Shown: positions 1 through 7,002, counted from the first letter of the stretch. The stretch: 10,000 nt of DNA from Candidatus Hydrogenedens sp. (GCA_020216745.1 JAIWNQ010000274.1:1-10000); one strand, 5' to 3'. The notes: generated from the letters alone by a model not told the origin. Numbers and translations: made by a program.

Positions 1-205
1 TTTTATGCGAGATATGAACTACATGCAGATTTCATTCCCAGTGGCTATTTACTTTATGGGACAAAAAATATTCGATGTAGATAGAAATATCTTTTTCCGC
101 ACAATGGACGTGAATGCCACATGGATGTTTATGTATATTTTTCTAACATCACTAATCTGCCTTTTAATCTGCATTTTACAGGTGCGGAAAGCAGAAAGGG
201 GATAA
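1..205 (+). CDS. C-terminal end of a probable ABC-2 type permease (5' truncated)
   Basis: This reading frame is open from the left edge and stops at TAA 203-205. The visible Met codon at 5 is probably internal, because the frame continues upstream of it. About 67 residues are seen. The end holds one strongly hydrophobic helix (roughly TWMFMYIFLTSLICLLICIL) followed by a short basic cytoplasmic tail (QVRKAERG), the usual end of an ABC-2 permease. The stop lies only 7 bases before an ABC ATPase gene, which is followed by a second permease, so the most likely role is one membrane subunit of that exporter. The family call is inference from context and topology; no diagnostic motif is visible in the fragment. 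Confidence 0.6.
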   Translation, partial: FMRDMNYMQISFPVAIYFMGQKIFDVDRNIFFRTMDVNATWMFMYIFLTSLICLLICILQVRKAERG

Positions 206-212
206 CATAGGT

Positions 213-1151
213 ATGGATATTCAAATAGAGACAAAAGAACTTTCCAAATGGTTTAACGAAGTAGTCGCATTAAACAACGTGACTGTCCAGATTACTTCAG
301 GTGTTATTGGTCTGCTTGGTCCAAATGGAGCAGGAAAATCAACCTTTATTAAATTAGCATTGGGATTGTATAGGCCAAGTCGTGGTGAAATTCGTGTCCT
401 CGGAGAAAGACCACGCAATAATTTTCGTATAATTTCACAGGTCGGTTATTGTCCTGAAATGGACCACTTTGTTGAAGAAGTTAGTGGCTTCGAGTTCTTA
501 TATTGGTTGGCAAGATATTCAGGCCTGGTAGGAGAAGCAGGACAAAAACGCGTTAAGGAAGTTTTAGAGCAGGTACGAATGACCGACCGAATGTATGACC
601 CGATTGCAACATATAGCAAAGGAATGCGACAAAGAATTAAAGTGGCACAAGCCTTATTACATGACCCGCAAATCCTATTTTTAGATGAGCCTATGAATGG
701 ATTAGACCCCTCTGCCAGAGAAGACTTATTCAACTTGGTTATTCGCCTTGGAAATGAAGGGAAAACAGTTATATTTTCAAGCCATGTACTTCATGAAGTA
801 GAACGAGTTACCGATACAGTCATATTAATTTATAATGGAAGAGTCCTTGCTTTCGGAAAAATACGTGACATTAGAGATTTAATCAAGAATCACCCACGGA
901 CTATCGTTATCGAAACGTTAGAACCCAAGAAGATTTACCAGCTATTAAGTTTCGACACAAACATTACAACAGTAAACTTCGAAGCTCAAAAACTAACAGT
1001 GCATACATTAGACCCCATACAAACATTTAAATTTATCAATGAGATTGTTGTAGACGGAAAGGTTCCAATTTATAGTTTTCGGTGTGCAGATGAAGATTTA
1101 CAGTCCGTATTCCAATACCTGATATCAACCCATATTCCCCGAGGTTTATAA
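213..1151 (+). CDS. ABC transporter ATP-binding protein of an ABC-2 type exporter
   Basis: This 312-residue cytoplasmic ATPase would power the adjacent membrane subunit(s). All nucleotide-binding motifs are visible: Walker A GPNGAGKST (36-44), Q-loop YCPE (79-82, with Glu in place of the usual Gln), signature YSKGMRQR (134-141), Walker B ILFLDEP (154-160), D-loop GLDP (163-166) and switch His190 (SSH). The KGMRQR-type signature is typical of ATPases that pair with ABC-2 permeases (NosF/NatA/CcmA-like). Residues from about 220 to 312 form a C-terminal extension common in that group. The ATG at 213 follows AGGGG (197-201) at a rather long spacing of 11 bases. The next gene starts 4 bases after the stop, so the two are probably translationally coupled. 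Substrate unknown. Confidence 0.92.
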   Translation: MDIQIETKELSKWFNEVVALNNVTVQITSGVIGLLGPNGAGKSTFIKLALGLYRPSRGEIRVLGERPRNNFRIISQVGYCPEMDHFVEEVSGFEFLYWLARYSGLVGEAGQKRVKEVLEQVRMTDRMYDPIATYSKGMRQRIKVAQALLHDPQILFLDEPMNGLDPSAREDLFNLVIRLGNEGKTVIFSSHVLHEVERVTDTVILIYNGRVLAFGKIRDIRDLIKNHPRTIVIETLEPKKIYQLLSFDTNITTVNFEAQKLTVHTLDPIQTFKFINEIVVDGKVPIYSFRCADEDLQSVFQYLISTHIPRGL

Positions 1152-1155
1152 ATCT

Positions 1156-2004
1156 ATGAGTTTGTTGAGAATAAAAAAAGTAAAAGATATTATTATAGAT
1201 TTTAGAACATCATTCCTCCATGCCTTAACAATTACCCTACGACGCGACCGATTCCTGTTAATGGCTATCATCTGTGTTTTGCCAGTTATAATTCCTATTT
1301 TTGTGGCTCTATTCTCACGTACTCTGTTTCGGGAAAGTGGTTTGCAGATATTTGTTCGATTATCAGAGCAAATTTATATCCATACACTGACTCCATTACT
1401 GGCATTATTCATCGGGTTGATAGGCATTCGCGAAGAAATCGATTCCCTGACCGTGATATATCTACTGACCAGACCTGTTTCACGGTTCGCATGGATTATG
1501 GGTCGGTTCGTTTCATATCTTATTGTTTCGAGTATGTTGCTGTTCTTGGGAATAGTCCTGACCTATTTAGCATGTGTCATATTAGGCAATATTCATTTAG
1601 ATATAATAGGAATTCGTCTTTTACTCCGATATGTAGGTGTAGGTATTATGGGACTATTGGGATACGGTGCAATTAGTTTCATGTTAGGCTGTGGAACGAA
1701 CCACCCCATTATTATCGGTGTTATCCTATTCTTTGGCTGGGAAAAAATAGCCAATGTTATACCTGGAATCGTCGATTTCTGGACTATTCAAAAATATTTA
1801 GATTCTACCTTTCCACCTCTTGCCACACAACAATATAACGCAACTGTTGTCCCAATAATTGGTATTTTTCAAAAAGAAATATTTTTTGTCGGTCCAATCC
1901 GTGCAATTATAACCATTGCAATAGTTACTACCGTAGGTTTATTTCTATCCGTTTTCTTTATGCTGTGGCGTGAATTCACCAGAGACCGAGTTGTCGGCAA
2001 GTAA
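1156..2004 (+). CDS. ABC-2 type permease, six predicted membrane helices
   Basis: This 282-residue integral membrane protein is the likely channel-forming partner of the ATPase just upstream. Hydrophobic segments lie at about 33-54, 72-91, 117-143, 155-177, 185-206 and 250-270, giving the six helices usual for ABC-2 permeases (NosY/ABC2_membrane_2-like). Between helices 2 and 3 is a cytoplasmic stretch, REEIDSLTVIYLLTRPVSR (92-110). It fits the family pattern of an acidic start, a central Thr and an LL..PvsR end, which contacts the ATPase. The N-terminus (1-32) is basic and cytoplasmic. The gene closes the operon; its final codons form one arm of a terminator hairpin. The exported substrate cannot be deduced. 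Confidence 0.87.
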   Translation: MSLLRIKKVKDIIIDFRTSFLHALTITLRRDRFLLMAIICVLPVIIPIFVALFSRTLFRESGLQIFVRLSEQIYIHTLTPLLALFIGLIGIREEIDSLTVIYLLTRPVSRFAWIMGRFVSYLIVSSMLLFLGIVLTYLACVILGNIHLDIIGIRLLLRYVGVGIMGLLGYGAISFMLGCGTNHPIIIGVILFFGWEKIANVIPGIVDFWTIQKYLDSTFPPLATQQYNATVVPIIGIFQKEIFFVGPIRAIITIAIVTTVGLFLSVFFMLWREFTRDRVVGK

Positions 2005-2029
2005 CCACAATTCTTTATTGCCGATTTTT
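1994..2029 (+). terminator. Rho-independent terminator of the ABC exporter operon
   Basis: TCGGCAA (1994-2000) pairs perfectly with TTGCCGA (2018-2024), a 7-bp stem with a 17-base loop, followed directly by five T (2025-2029). The 5' arm lies within the last codons of the permease gene (GTC GGC AAG, then TAA). No T-run follows the hairpin on the minus strand, so it would act on the plus-strand operon only, just before it meets the convergent bcp gene. The loop is longer than ideal. Confidence 0.6.
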
Positions 2030-2032
2030 AGT

Positions 2033-2509
2033 TTAAGGAATAGAGTTAAGAACCTCTTCAGCATGACCTTCAGGCTTTACTTTATACCATGCACGGATAA
2101 CTTTACCATCAGGACTGATAAGAAAAGTGCTACGGATAATACCTTCTGATATTTTGCCGTACATATTTTTCTTTCCCCATGCACCATACTGTTCCGCAAC
2201 GTTATGCCCTTCATCAGATAATAAATAGAAATTGAGATTGTATTTCTCTGCGAAAGAACAATGCGATTCCATTGAATCAGGACTTACACCGAGAACCACT
2301 GCATTTTTTGCTTTAAACTTATCGAGTAATTTCTGAAAACCACGTGCTTCAATGGTGCACCCTGGTGTATCATCTTTAGGATAGAAGTAAACAACAATAT
2401 ACTTCCCCTTAAAGTTAGATAACTGAATATCTTCACCCTTATAACTTTTAAGTTTGAATTCAGGGGCATTATCACCTGCTGATACTTTTTGTGTTTTTTG
2501 TTTAGTCAT
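2033..2509 (-). CDS. bcp: Thioredoxin-dependent peroxiredoxin, BCP/PrxQ family
   Basis: This 158-residue cytoplasmic thiol peroxidase reduces hydrogen peroxide and organic hydroperoxides. The peroxidatic site is the PxxxTxxC motif (Pro44, Thr48, Cys51, read as PKDDTPGC), and Arg126 (in IIRSTF) is the likely catalytic arginine. E. coli BCP has its resolving Cys five residues after the peroxidatic one; here that position is Arg56. The only other cysteine is Cys84 (SHCSF), which matches the helix-3 resolving position of PrxQ proteins such as the Xanthomonas one, so an intramolecular Cys51-Cys84 disulfide is inferred. The start is supported by a strong Shine-Dalgarno (AGGAAAGGAG in the minus sense) within 2516-2527. 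It lies 139 bases downstream of lptB on the same strand and could be co-transcribed or have its own promoter; neither is clear. Confidence 0.95.
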   Translation of the reverse strand: MTKQKTQKVSAGDNAPEFKLKSYKGEDIQLSNFKGKYIVVYFYPKDDTPGCTIEARGFQKLLDKFKAKNAVVLGVSPDSMESHCSFAEKYNLNFYLLSDEGHNVAEQYGAWGKKNMYGKISEGIIRSTFLISPDGKVIRAWYKVKPEGHAEEVLNSIP

Positions 2510-2648
2510 GTTTTTATCTCCTTTCCTGAGTATCTAACAAATTATTTCCTTGTTTAATTTCATTTCATTATTGAATAATACAAATTGATTCCAGATTTAC
2601 TTGACAATGTGTGCGTAAAGGAATGGAAAATAATATGTTTTTGGGAAG

Positions 2649-3386
2649 TTAAATAGTTAATCGGAATTGTTCGCCAAGGTAAACTTTTCGGACATGTTCG
2701 TTGGCAGAGACTTGTTCGGCTGTTCCTGTGCAAATAACCTGTCCTTCGCTGATGATATAGGCTCGGTCAGTAATTGCGAGAGTGTCTCTTACATTATGGT
2801 CTGTTATAAGTACACCGATACCCCGATTTTTTAAGTCGATAACCATGTTTTGGAGTTCACTAATAGCGATTGGGTCAATACCTGCAAAGGGTTCATCGAG
2901 TAGGAATATTTTAGGTTGTGTCACAAGTGCCCGTGCTATCTCTGTTTTCCGTCGCTCTCCGCCAGACAGGGTGTATGCGTATTGATTTGCCAGATGTTCG
3001 ATGTTGAGTTCTTTTAATAACTGGCGTGCTCGCTCTTTATGCTCTGTCTCTGTGCCAGGTAGAAATTCTAATATAGCAAGCAGGTTTTGTTCTACAGTTA
3101 AGTTGCGGAACACAGACGGTTCTTGTGCCAAGTATGCAATACCGAACCGAGCCCGTCGATACATAGGAAAAGTCGTAATGTCTTGATTTTGGAAAAATAC
3201 GTTCCCGCTGTCTGGTTTTAATAAGCCGACAACCATGTTAAAGGTAGTTGTTTTACCAGCACCATTTGGACCGAGTAACCCTACAACTTCTCCTGCACAA
3301 AGGGATAGCGAAACATTGCGGACGACAACACGCTTACGAAATGATTTTACTAATTCTTTCGTCTCGAGTAGAGGTTGTCTATCCAT
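2649..3386 (-). CDS. lptB: LPS export ABC transporter ATPase LptB
   Basis: This 245-residue ATPase (E. coli LptB is 241) sits on the cytoplasmic face of the LptB2FG complex and drives LPS extraction from the inner membrane. Visible motifs: Walker A GPNGAGKT (39-46), Q-loop Gln88 (YLAQE), signature LSGGERRKTEIARAL (140-154), Walker B IFLLDEP (160-166) and H-loop His197. The sequences FAGIDP (167-172) and ITDHNVRDTL (194 onward) are specific to LptB and separate it from the related LivF/LivG ATPases. AGGA stands 9 bases before the ATG. The gene begins 14 bases after the lptA stop, in the order lptC-lptA-lptB known from many Gram-negatives. Genes for LptF and LptG are not in the window. Confidence 0.96.
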   Translation of the reverse strand: MDRQPLLETKELVKSFRKRVVVRNVSLSLCAGEVVGLLGPNGAGKTTTFNMVVGLLKPDSGNVFFQNQDITTFPMYRRARFGIAYLAQEPSVFRNLTVEQNLLAILEFLPGTETEHKERARQLLKELNIEHLANQYAYTLSGGERRKTEIARALVTQPKIFLLDEPFAGIDPIAISELQNMVIDLKNRGIGVLITDHNVRDTLAITDRAYIISEGQVICTGTAEQVSANEHVRKVYLGEQFRLTI

Positions 3387-3400
3387 ATTAATATATCCTT

Positions 3401-4315
3401 TTATAAGGGTTTTACTGAATCAGGGAAGGCCACCTGTAGCAGGATACGGTTAAGTTTTACTTGTTCTTCTGGTGTTAGGCTCGATTTGCCCAATAATTCA
3501 ATAGCCGTTTCGGGTAAGGTTTGTTTTGCCCATGCCTCTTTGTTGTAGAAGTCCGATTTTCTCAGCAATCGGTTTATTTGTTTTATCAGGTCTTGCTTTC
3601 TCTGCAGAATTAAGTCCATCGGTGCTGATAAAAATTGGTTTCGTGCAGTTGTATCAAACTTACTTAATAAATATTTTCCAGGTGTTGACGTTTCACTTTG
3701 GGCTTGCTTTTTTAATTCAGTTATAAATTTTCCCCAATCAGAGATATCCGACTCAGCAAGTAATGGTAAGGTGGACTCTCCACCAGAAGATGCACCACCA
3801 CCTTCTACTTGAAGGGGTATCATGTCTGCCTGAAGATTTTCGATGTCAATAGTGTTGTTTTTGAAGTCTAAAACAATTTTTGAACCTTTTAATCCTTGTG
3901 CCCGTGGACTATCCAGAGTTGGATTTCCAGAAAATTCTACGACCTCTTTTTTGAAATCCCAGACAGCCTTTTCAGCAGTGAGTTTACCTTCTGGATGTTC
4001 AAGGTAAACCTTCCCTTCCATACGTATTGTTGATGGTGTGTTTTGACCTTCTTCCCATTCGAACGTCATTTTTTCCGCTTTAATTGGCATGGCAGGTGTA
4101 TTTGGGTCTTGGGACAGCAAAACTATGCTTACTCCACCAGTCATTTCACGAATGCTCATACCTTGTTGAAGTAATCCTTTAAGTTTCCCTACGTGTTCTA
4201 TTTTCATGGAGGAATATTTCCCAAGATTTAAACCGTCCTGTGTCTGGGCAGATTTTACACTTCCTATGACGCATATTATGGTAAATATAAATATTGAGAC
4301 AAATTGTTTTTTCAT
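3401..4315 (-). CDS. lptA: LptA/OstA-like periplasmic LPS transport protein with an extra C-terminal region
   Basis: This 304-residue exported protein probably forms the periplasmic LPS bridge. An N-terminal signal peptide is visible (KK, hydrophobic 5-18, likely cleavage VKS/AQ at 22/23). Residues about 37-170 show the alternating short beta-strands of the OstA/LptA fold, for example IRMEGKVYLEHPEGKLTAEK (97-116) and GLKGSKIVLDFKNNTIDI (141-158). The fold is recognised by pattern and by position between lptC and lptB, not by strict motifs. A Gly/Ser linker (172-182) leads to about 120 further residues that look mostly helical and charged; E. coli LptA is only about 185 residues long and lacks these. 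AAGGA (4323-4327) lies 7 bases before the ATG, which overlaps the lptC stop as ATGA. The symbol is assigned largely from context. Confidence 0.78.
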   Translation of the reverse strand: MKKQFVSIFIFTIICVIGSVKSAQTQDGLNLGKYSSMKIEHVGKLKGLLQQGMSIREMTGGVSIVLLSQDPNTPAMPIKAEKMTFEWEEGQNTPSTIRMEGKVYLEHPEGKLTAEKAVWDFKKEVVEFSGNPTLDSPRAQGLKGSKIVLDFKNNTIDIENLQADMIPLQVEGGGASSGGESTLPLLAESDISDWGKFITELKKQAQSETSTPGKYLLSKFDTTARNQFLSAPMDLILQRKQDLIKQINRLLRKSDFYNKEAWAKQTLPETAIELLGKSSLTPEEQVKLNRILLQVAFPDSVKPL

Positions 4316-4887
4316 GTTGGATTCCTTAAAACCAGTGGAACTTCACCAGAGACTTCCTCCAGTTCAAATTCTTTTGTATCGGCGTTAATAATTAAAGATG
4401 AAGCAAGAAGATGAATATCAGTCCCATTCAATTCTACGTGCCCTTGTGTATGTATTTTAGCAGGTTCTGTTTCTGTGCGATTCTTCCATTCAATAGCATC
4501 TGTTGTGAAGGTTATGTCTGTCATTTGTGCTTCAACATCCCCTTTTAGAGAAGCACTCTTCATTTTTTCGAATATCCCTTCTTTGGCGGAAATTTTAATG
4601 TGCTCTTTACCTGATTGCGTATCGTAAATGGTGGCACGGATGTTTTCAACTTTCCAGGTGTTCTCATCGATGACGGAGAATTTTTCGGCATGTAACCATA
4701 AGGTGGGTTTTCGTGCCTCACCGAAGGTCGGTCTTGGGTCATGGTGGTATAGGTCGACACCGGTTACATCCATACTTTCCAAAGATGTTTTTGCTGGATT
4801 TGTATTCTCAGTTGTCGGGGCAGAAGGTTTTTTTGAACAAGAACAGAGGAGTAAAAGACAAGATAATAAAATATGTAGCCATTTCAT
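4312..4887 (-). CDS. lptC: LptC-like LPS export protein, predicted lipoprotein
   Basis: This 191-residue protein probably links the LptB2FG complex to LptA. Its N-terminus has a lipoprotein signal: MKWLH, a Leu-rich core (6-14) and lipobox LCSC (14-17) with Cys17 as the predicted lipidated residue. A Pro/Thr-rich spacer (21-36) follows. Residues about 60-190 match the LptC/YrbK pattern: LWLHAEKF near 63-70, then beta-strand repeats such as ASLKGDVEAQMTDITFTTDA and a final strand pair. E. coli LptC is instead held by an uncleaved membrane helix. The start codon overlaps the coaX stop (TAATG) and the stop overlaps the lptA start (ATGA). It has only a weak Shine-Dalgarno (GGGG), so translation probably relies on coupling to coaX. 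Confidence 0.8.
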   Translation of the reverse strand: MKWLHILLSCLLLLCSCSKKPSAPTTENTNPAKTSLESMDVTGVDLYHHDPRPTFGEARKPTLWLHAEKFSVIDENTWKVENIRATIYDTQSGKEHIKISAKEGIFEKMKSASLKGDVEAQMTDITFTTDAIEWKNRTETEPAKIHTQGHVELNGTDIHLLASSLIINADTKEFELEEVSGEVPLVLRNPT

Positions 4888-5663
4888 TATGCGTTGCCCC
4901 GTGTATTTTTTTCAAAGATAATTTTCAACCCTTTTAGAGTTAGCAGTGGGTCGACGATATCAATATTTTTAGAAATCTGTGCAATGGTAGGTGCTAAACC
5001 GCCTGTTGCCACTGCTTGTGCAGGTGCTTCCAATTCATCCCGTATCCGTTTGATAAGCCCATCAACAAGGTCTGCATAACCAAAGGTCAATCCAGCACGA
5101 ATATTATTAACAGTATCCCTCCCAATAACAGAATGTGGAATTGAGATATCTACTCGCGGTAATTTGGCACAGTGCTCAAACAATGCATCAGCAGAAAGCT
5201 GAATACCTGGAACAATAACCCCACCTAACCATTCCGCTTTTGCAGTGACTACGTCGAAAGTTGTGGCTGTTCCAAAATCAACAATGACGAGAGGTCCACC
5301 ATATTCTTCTACCGCAGCCACAGCATTCACTATTCTATCTGCACCCACCTCTTTTGGATTATCACATTGGAGGACAATGCCTGTGCGGATGCCAGGCTCA
5401 ACCATTAGCGGTTCGAAACCGAATGCACGTTCACAAAGATGAATTAACGCTGGGTTAACATCTGGCACAACACTGGATATGCAACAGCCTCGTATCTGGG
5501 AAGGCTTAATATTGGTGGAATAGAATAGCATCGTGAGAAGAAGATGGAACTCGTCACCTGTTCGATAGTTTGAGGTTACAACCCGCCAATGTTGGATTAA
5601 CTTTTCTTTTTGATAGATACCGATAACAATATTTGAGTTTCCAACATCAATCACTAAAAGCAT
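4887..5663 (-). CDS. coaX: Type III pantothenate kinase
   Basis: This 258-residue cytoplasmic enzyme phosphorylates pantothenate with ATP, the first step of coenzyme A synthesis. It belongs to the ASKHA (acetate kinase/actin) fold. Diagnostic motifs are the N-terminal phosphate-binding loop IDVGNSNIVIG (5-15), EVGADRIVN (105-113) with Asp109 as probable catalytic base and Arg110, and DFGTATTFD (129-137), followed by GGVIVPGIQ. Length is normal for CoaX (about 250-265). AAGGG (5670-5674 in the minus sense) lies 6 bases before the ATG. It is 36 bases downstream of nadC, a pairing also seen in other bacteria, and it shares one base with the lptC start. CoaX enzymes are known to need a monovalent cation and to be insensitive to CoA feedback. 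Confidence 0.96.
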   Translation of the reverse strand: MLLVIDVGNSNIVIGIYQKEKLIQHWRVVTSNYRTGDEFHLLLTMLFYSTNIKPSQIRGCCISSVVPDVNPALIHLCERAFGFEPLMVEPGIRTGIVLQCDNPKEVGADRIVNAVAAVEEYGGPLVIVDFGTATTFDVVTAKAEWLGGVIVPGIQLSADALFEHCAKLPRVDISIPHSVIGRDTVNNIRAGLTFGYADLVDGLIKRIRDELEAPAQAVATGGLAPTIAQISKNIDIVDPLLTLKGLKIIFEKNTRGNA

Positions 5664-5699
5664 ATATTTCCCTTATGTGTATCTATCCTGTTTCTGTGT

Positions 5700-6542
5700 T
5701 TACACTTTTTCTATCAATAATGAAATATCCAATGCAGTAACGGAGTGTGTTATGGCTCCTACCGAAATAATATGCACGCCTGTCTCTGCAATGGGTCGTA
5801 CCCGTTCTAACGTAATATTGCCACTGGCTTCCAACAATACAGGATAGCCTTTGGCTTCTTTTACAGCGGACTTTATTTCTTCTAAATTCATATTATCCAA
5901 CAGGATAGCATCTGCCCCAGATTGAAGGGCTTCTTTAACCTGCTTTAATGTGTTCACCTCTACCTCAATCCGCTCTAAATGAGATACCCGCTCACGAATT
6001 TGCTTGATAGCTGTAGCAATATCGCCCGCAACTTCAAGATGATTCTCTTTAATAAGAATGCCATCAGAAAGATTAAAACGATGTCGATGTCCACCCCCAT
6101 GTACTACCGCCTCAATTTCCATCGCCCGAAGAAGAGGCATCGTTTTGCGAGTATGACAAATCCGCACAGGCAAATCTTTCACTCGTTCCACAAATTTTGA
6201 TGTAAGTGTGGCAATACCCGATAGATGTTTCAAAAAATTCAATGAGACACGTTCCGTTGTTAGGACTGGACGGGCATAACCCTCGAACGTAACGATGACC
6301 TGTCCTTTTTTAATATGACTACCATCAGGAAGGTCTTTCCAATTGGTTATGTCTGCTCCACTGATTTCATATAGCCGACGGAACACATCCAAACCACTTA
6401 AAATACCATCTGCTTTGGCAACTAATTTTACCTTACATCTCGCTTCTGGTGGAACAATAGCATCTGTTGTTTTGTCGCCAAGACCAATGTCTTCCTGCAA
6501 TGTAAGGTAAAGGAGTTCATCTTTGTCAATTGGGCAATACAT
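5700..6542 (-). CDS. nadC: Nicotinate-nucleotide pyrophosphorylase (carboxylating), quinolinate phosphoribosyltransferase
   Basis: This 280-residue cytoplasmic enzyme converts quinolinate and PRPP to nicotinate mononucleotide, CO2 and pyrophosphate in de novo NAD synthesis. Visible family motifs are ERVSLNFLKHLSGIAT (97-112), TRKT (131-134), HGGGHRHRFNLSD (148-160), LIKENH (163-168), EVEVNTL and LLDNM. The basic active-site residues recalled for the Mycobacterium tuberculosis enzyme all have counterparts: Arg98, Arg132, Lys133, His154, Arg155 and Lys165. Small departures are His130 where Asp usually precedes TRKT, and Glu166 in the usual LIKDNH. AGGA lies about 7 bases before the ATG. It is the first gene of the nadC-coaX-lptC-lptA-lptB cluster. 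No nadA or nadB is in the window. Confidence 0.97.
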   Translation of the reverse strand: MYCPIDKDELLYLTLQEDIGLGDKTTDAIVPPEARCKVKLVAKADGILSGLDVFRRLYEISGADITNWKDLPDGSHIKKGQVIVTFEGYARPVLTTERVSLNFLKHLSGIATLTSKFVERVKDLPVRICHTRKTMPLLRAMEIEAVVHGGGHRHRFNLSDGILIKENHLEVAGDIATAIKQIRERVSHLERIEVEVNTLKQVKEALQSGADAILLDNMNLEEIKSAVKEAKGYPVLLEASGNITLERVRPIAETGVHIISVGAITHSVTALDISLLIEKV

Positions 6543-6587
6543 CGTTTTTTCCTAAATTTGTTTCTTCTATATTTCCAACTTGTTTCG

Positions 6588-6600
6588 GTAGAGAATCTAC
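6588..6600. other. Small inverted repeat upstream of nadC
   Basis: GTAGA-GAA-TCTAC is a perfect 5+3+5 inverted repeat about 45 bases before the nadC start, inside its probable leader. A second one, ATAAT-CGA-ATTAT, lies further upstream near 6636-6650. They could be operator half-sites or small hairpins, but repeats this short are expected by chance in AT-rich DNA. I do not recognise either as a known NAD-regulator box. Confidence 0.2.
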
Positions 6601-6774
6601 TTAAATGTTCAATCATATCATATTTATTATTAGATAATCGAATTATTAAATTGAATTGCTTCAAAACTTGAATAAAAAACCTAAAAAATGAGTTGAATAA
6701 CAGTAAGAGAAGATAGACATTCCCATTTTAAAAGTTCTTCTCCGTCTAAACATTTTATAAAATAATTCGAAAAA

Positions 6775-6810
6775 TTGATACTGGTGTTTTTATTTTGATA
6801 AGATAATAAT
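6775..6810 (+). promoter_or_regulatory. Probable promoter of tRNA-Val
   Basis: TTGATA (6775-6780) is a good -35 match. At 18 bases lies TAAGAT (6799-6804), and the better -10 match GATAAT (6802-6807) lies at 21 bases. Either would put the transcription start 10-20 bases before the tRNA at 6829. The spacing is imperfect, so the call is tentative. Confidence 0.4.
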
Positions 6811-6828
6811 CCCTAATAGAGTTGATAA

Positions 6829-6905
6829 GGGCGGTTAGCTCAGCTGGTCAGAGCATCTGCTTTACACGCAGGGGGTCGCAGGTTCGAGTCCTGCACCGCC
6901 CACCA
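6829..6905 (+). tRNA. tRNA-Val (anticodon UAC), CCA encoded
   Basis: The full cloverleaf can be read. Acceptor stem GGGCGGT (6829-6835) pairs with ACCGCCC (6895-6901), followed by discriminator A and genomic CCA (6903-6905). The D arm GCTC...GAGC is 6838-6854. The anticodon stem TCTGC/GCAGG (6856-6860/6868-6872) has one terminal wobble pair, and the loop TTTACAC (6861-6867) gives anticodon TAC (6863-6865). The variable loop has 5 bases. The T stem GCAGG/CCTGC encloses TTCGAGT (6883-6889). The UAC anticodon reads GUA and GUG, and more Val codons if U34 is modified. It stands alone between nadC (divergent) and the CLC gene. Confidence 0.98.
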
Positions 6906-7002
6906 TCTTATGAGCAGTTCCCTTAATGAGTATGTCTTTTATATTTCAAGAAAAGATTAACATAATGGTTACCAAAGCTATTTGTCTTTTTTTAATAAAA
7001 AT

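Noticed and set aside
447..460. Glu82 in place of the Q-loop Gln in the first ABC ATPase
   Set aside because: A Pro-Glu Q-loop is common in ATPases that serve ABC-2 exporters, so it is a subfamily trait and not a defect.
446..733. Open frame of 95 codons on the minus strand inside the ABC ATPase gene
   Set aside because: It lies opposite the conserved Walker/signature region, which is clearly coding on the plus strand.
2601..2606. Perfect -35 box TTGACA on the plus strand between lptB and bcp
   Set aside because: The nearest -10-like TAATAT is 24 bases away and no plus-strand gene follows, so it is probably chance.
4560..4937. Overlapping plus- and minus-strand frames across lptC and the coaX end
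   Set aside because: They are shadows of lptC and coaX, whose signal peptide, lipobox and kinase motifs are clear.
5700..6542. His130 instead of Asp before the TRKT motif of NadC, seen as possible loss of function
   Set aside because: All six basic active-site residues that I can place are kept and the protein is full length, so an active enzyme is more likely.
6428..6664. Open frame of 78 codons on the minus strand spanning the nadC start and leader
   Set aside because: It overlaps the conserved nadC N-terminus in another frame, and its composition reflects AT-rich noncoding DNA.
6973..6993. Short CAAA/TTTG stem followed by seven T downstream of tRNA-Val
   Set aside because: A 4-bp AT-rich stem is too weak to call a terminator, although the T-run may help end the tRNA transcript.
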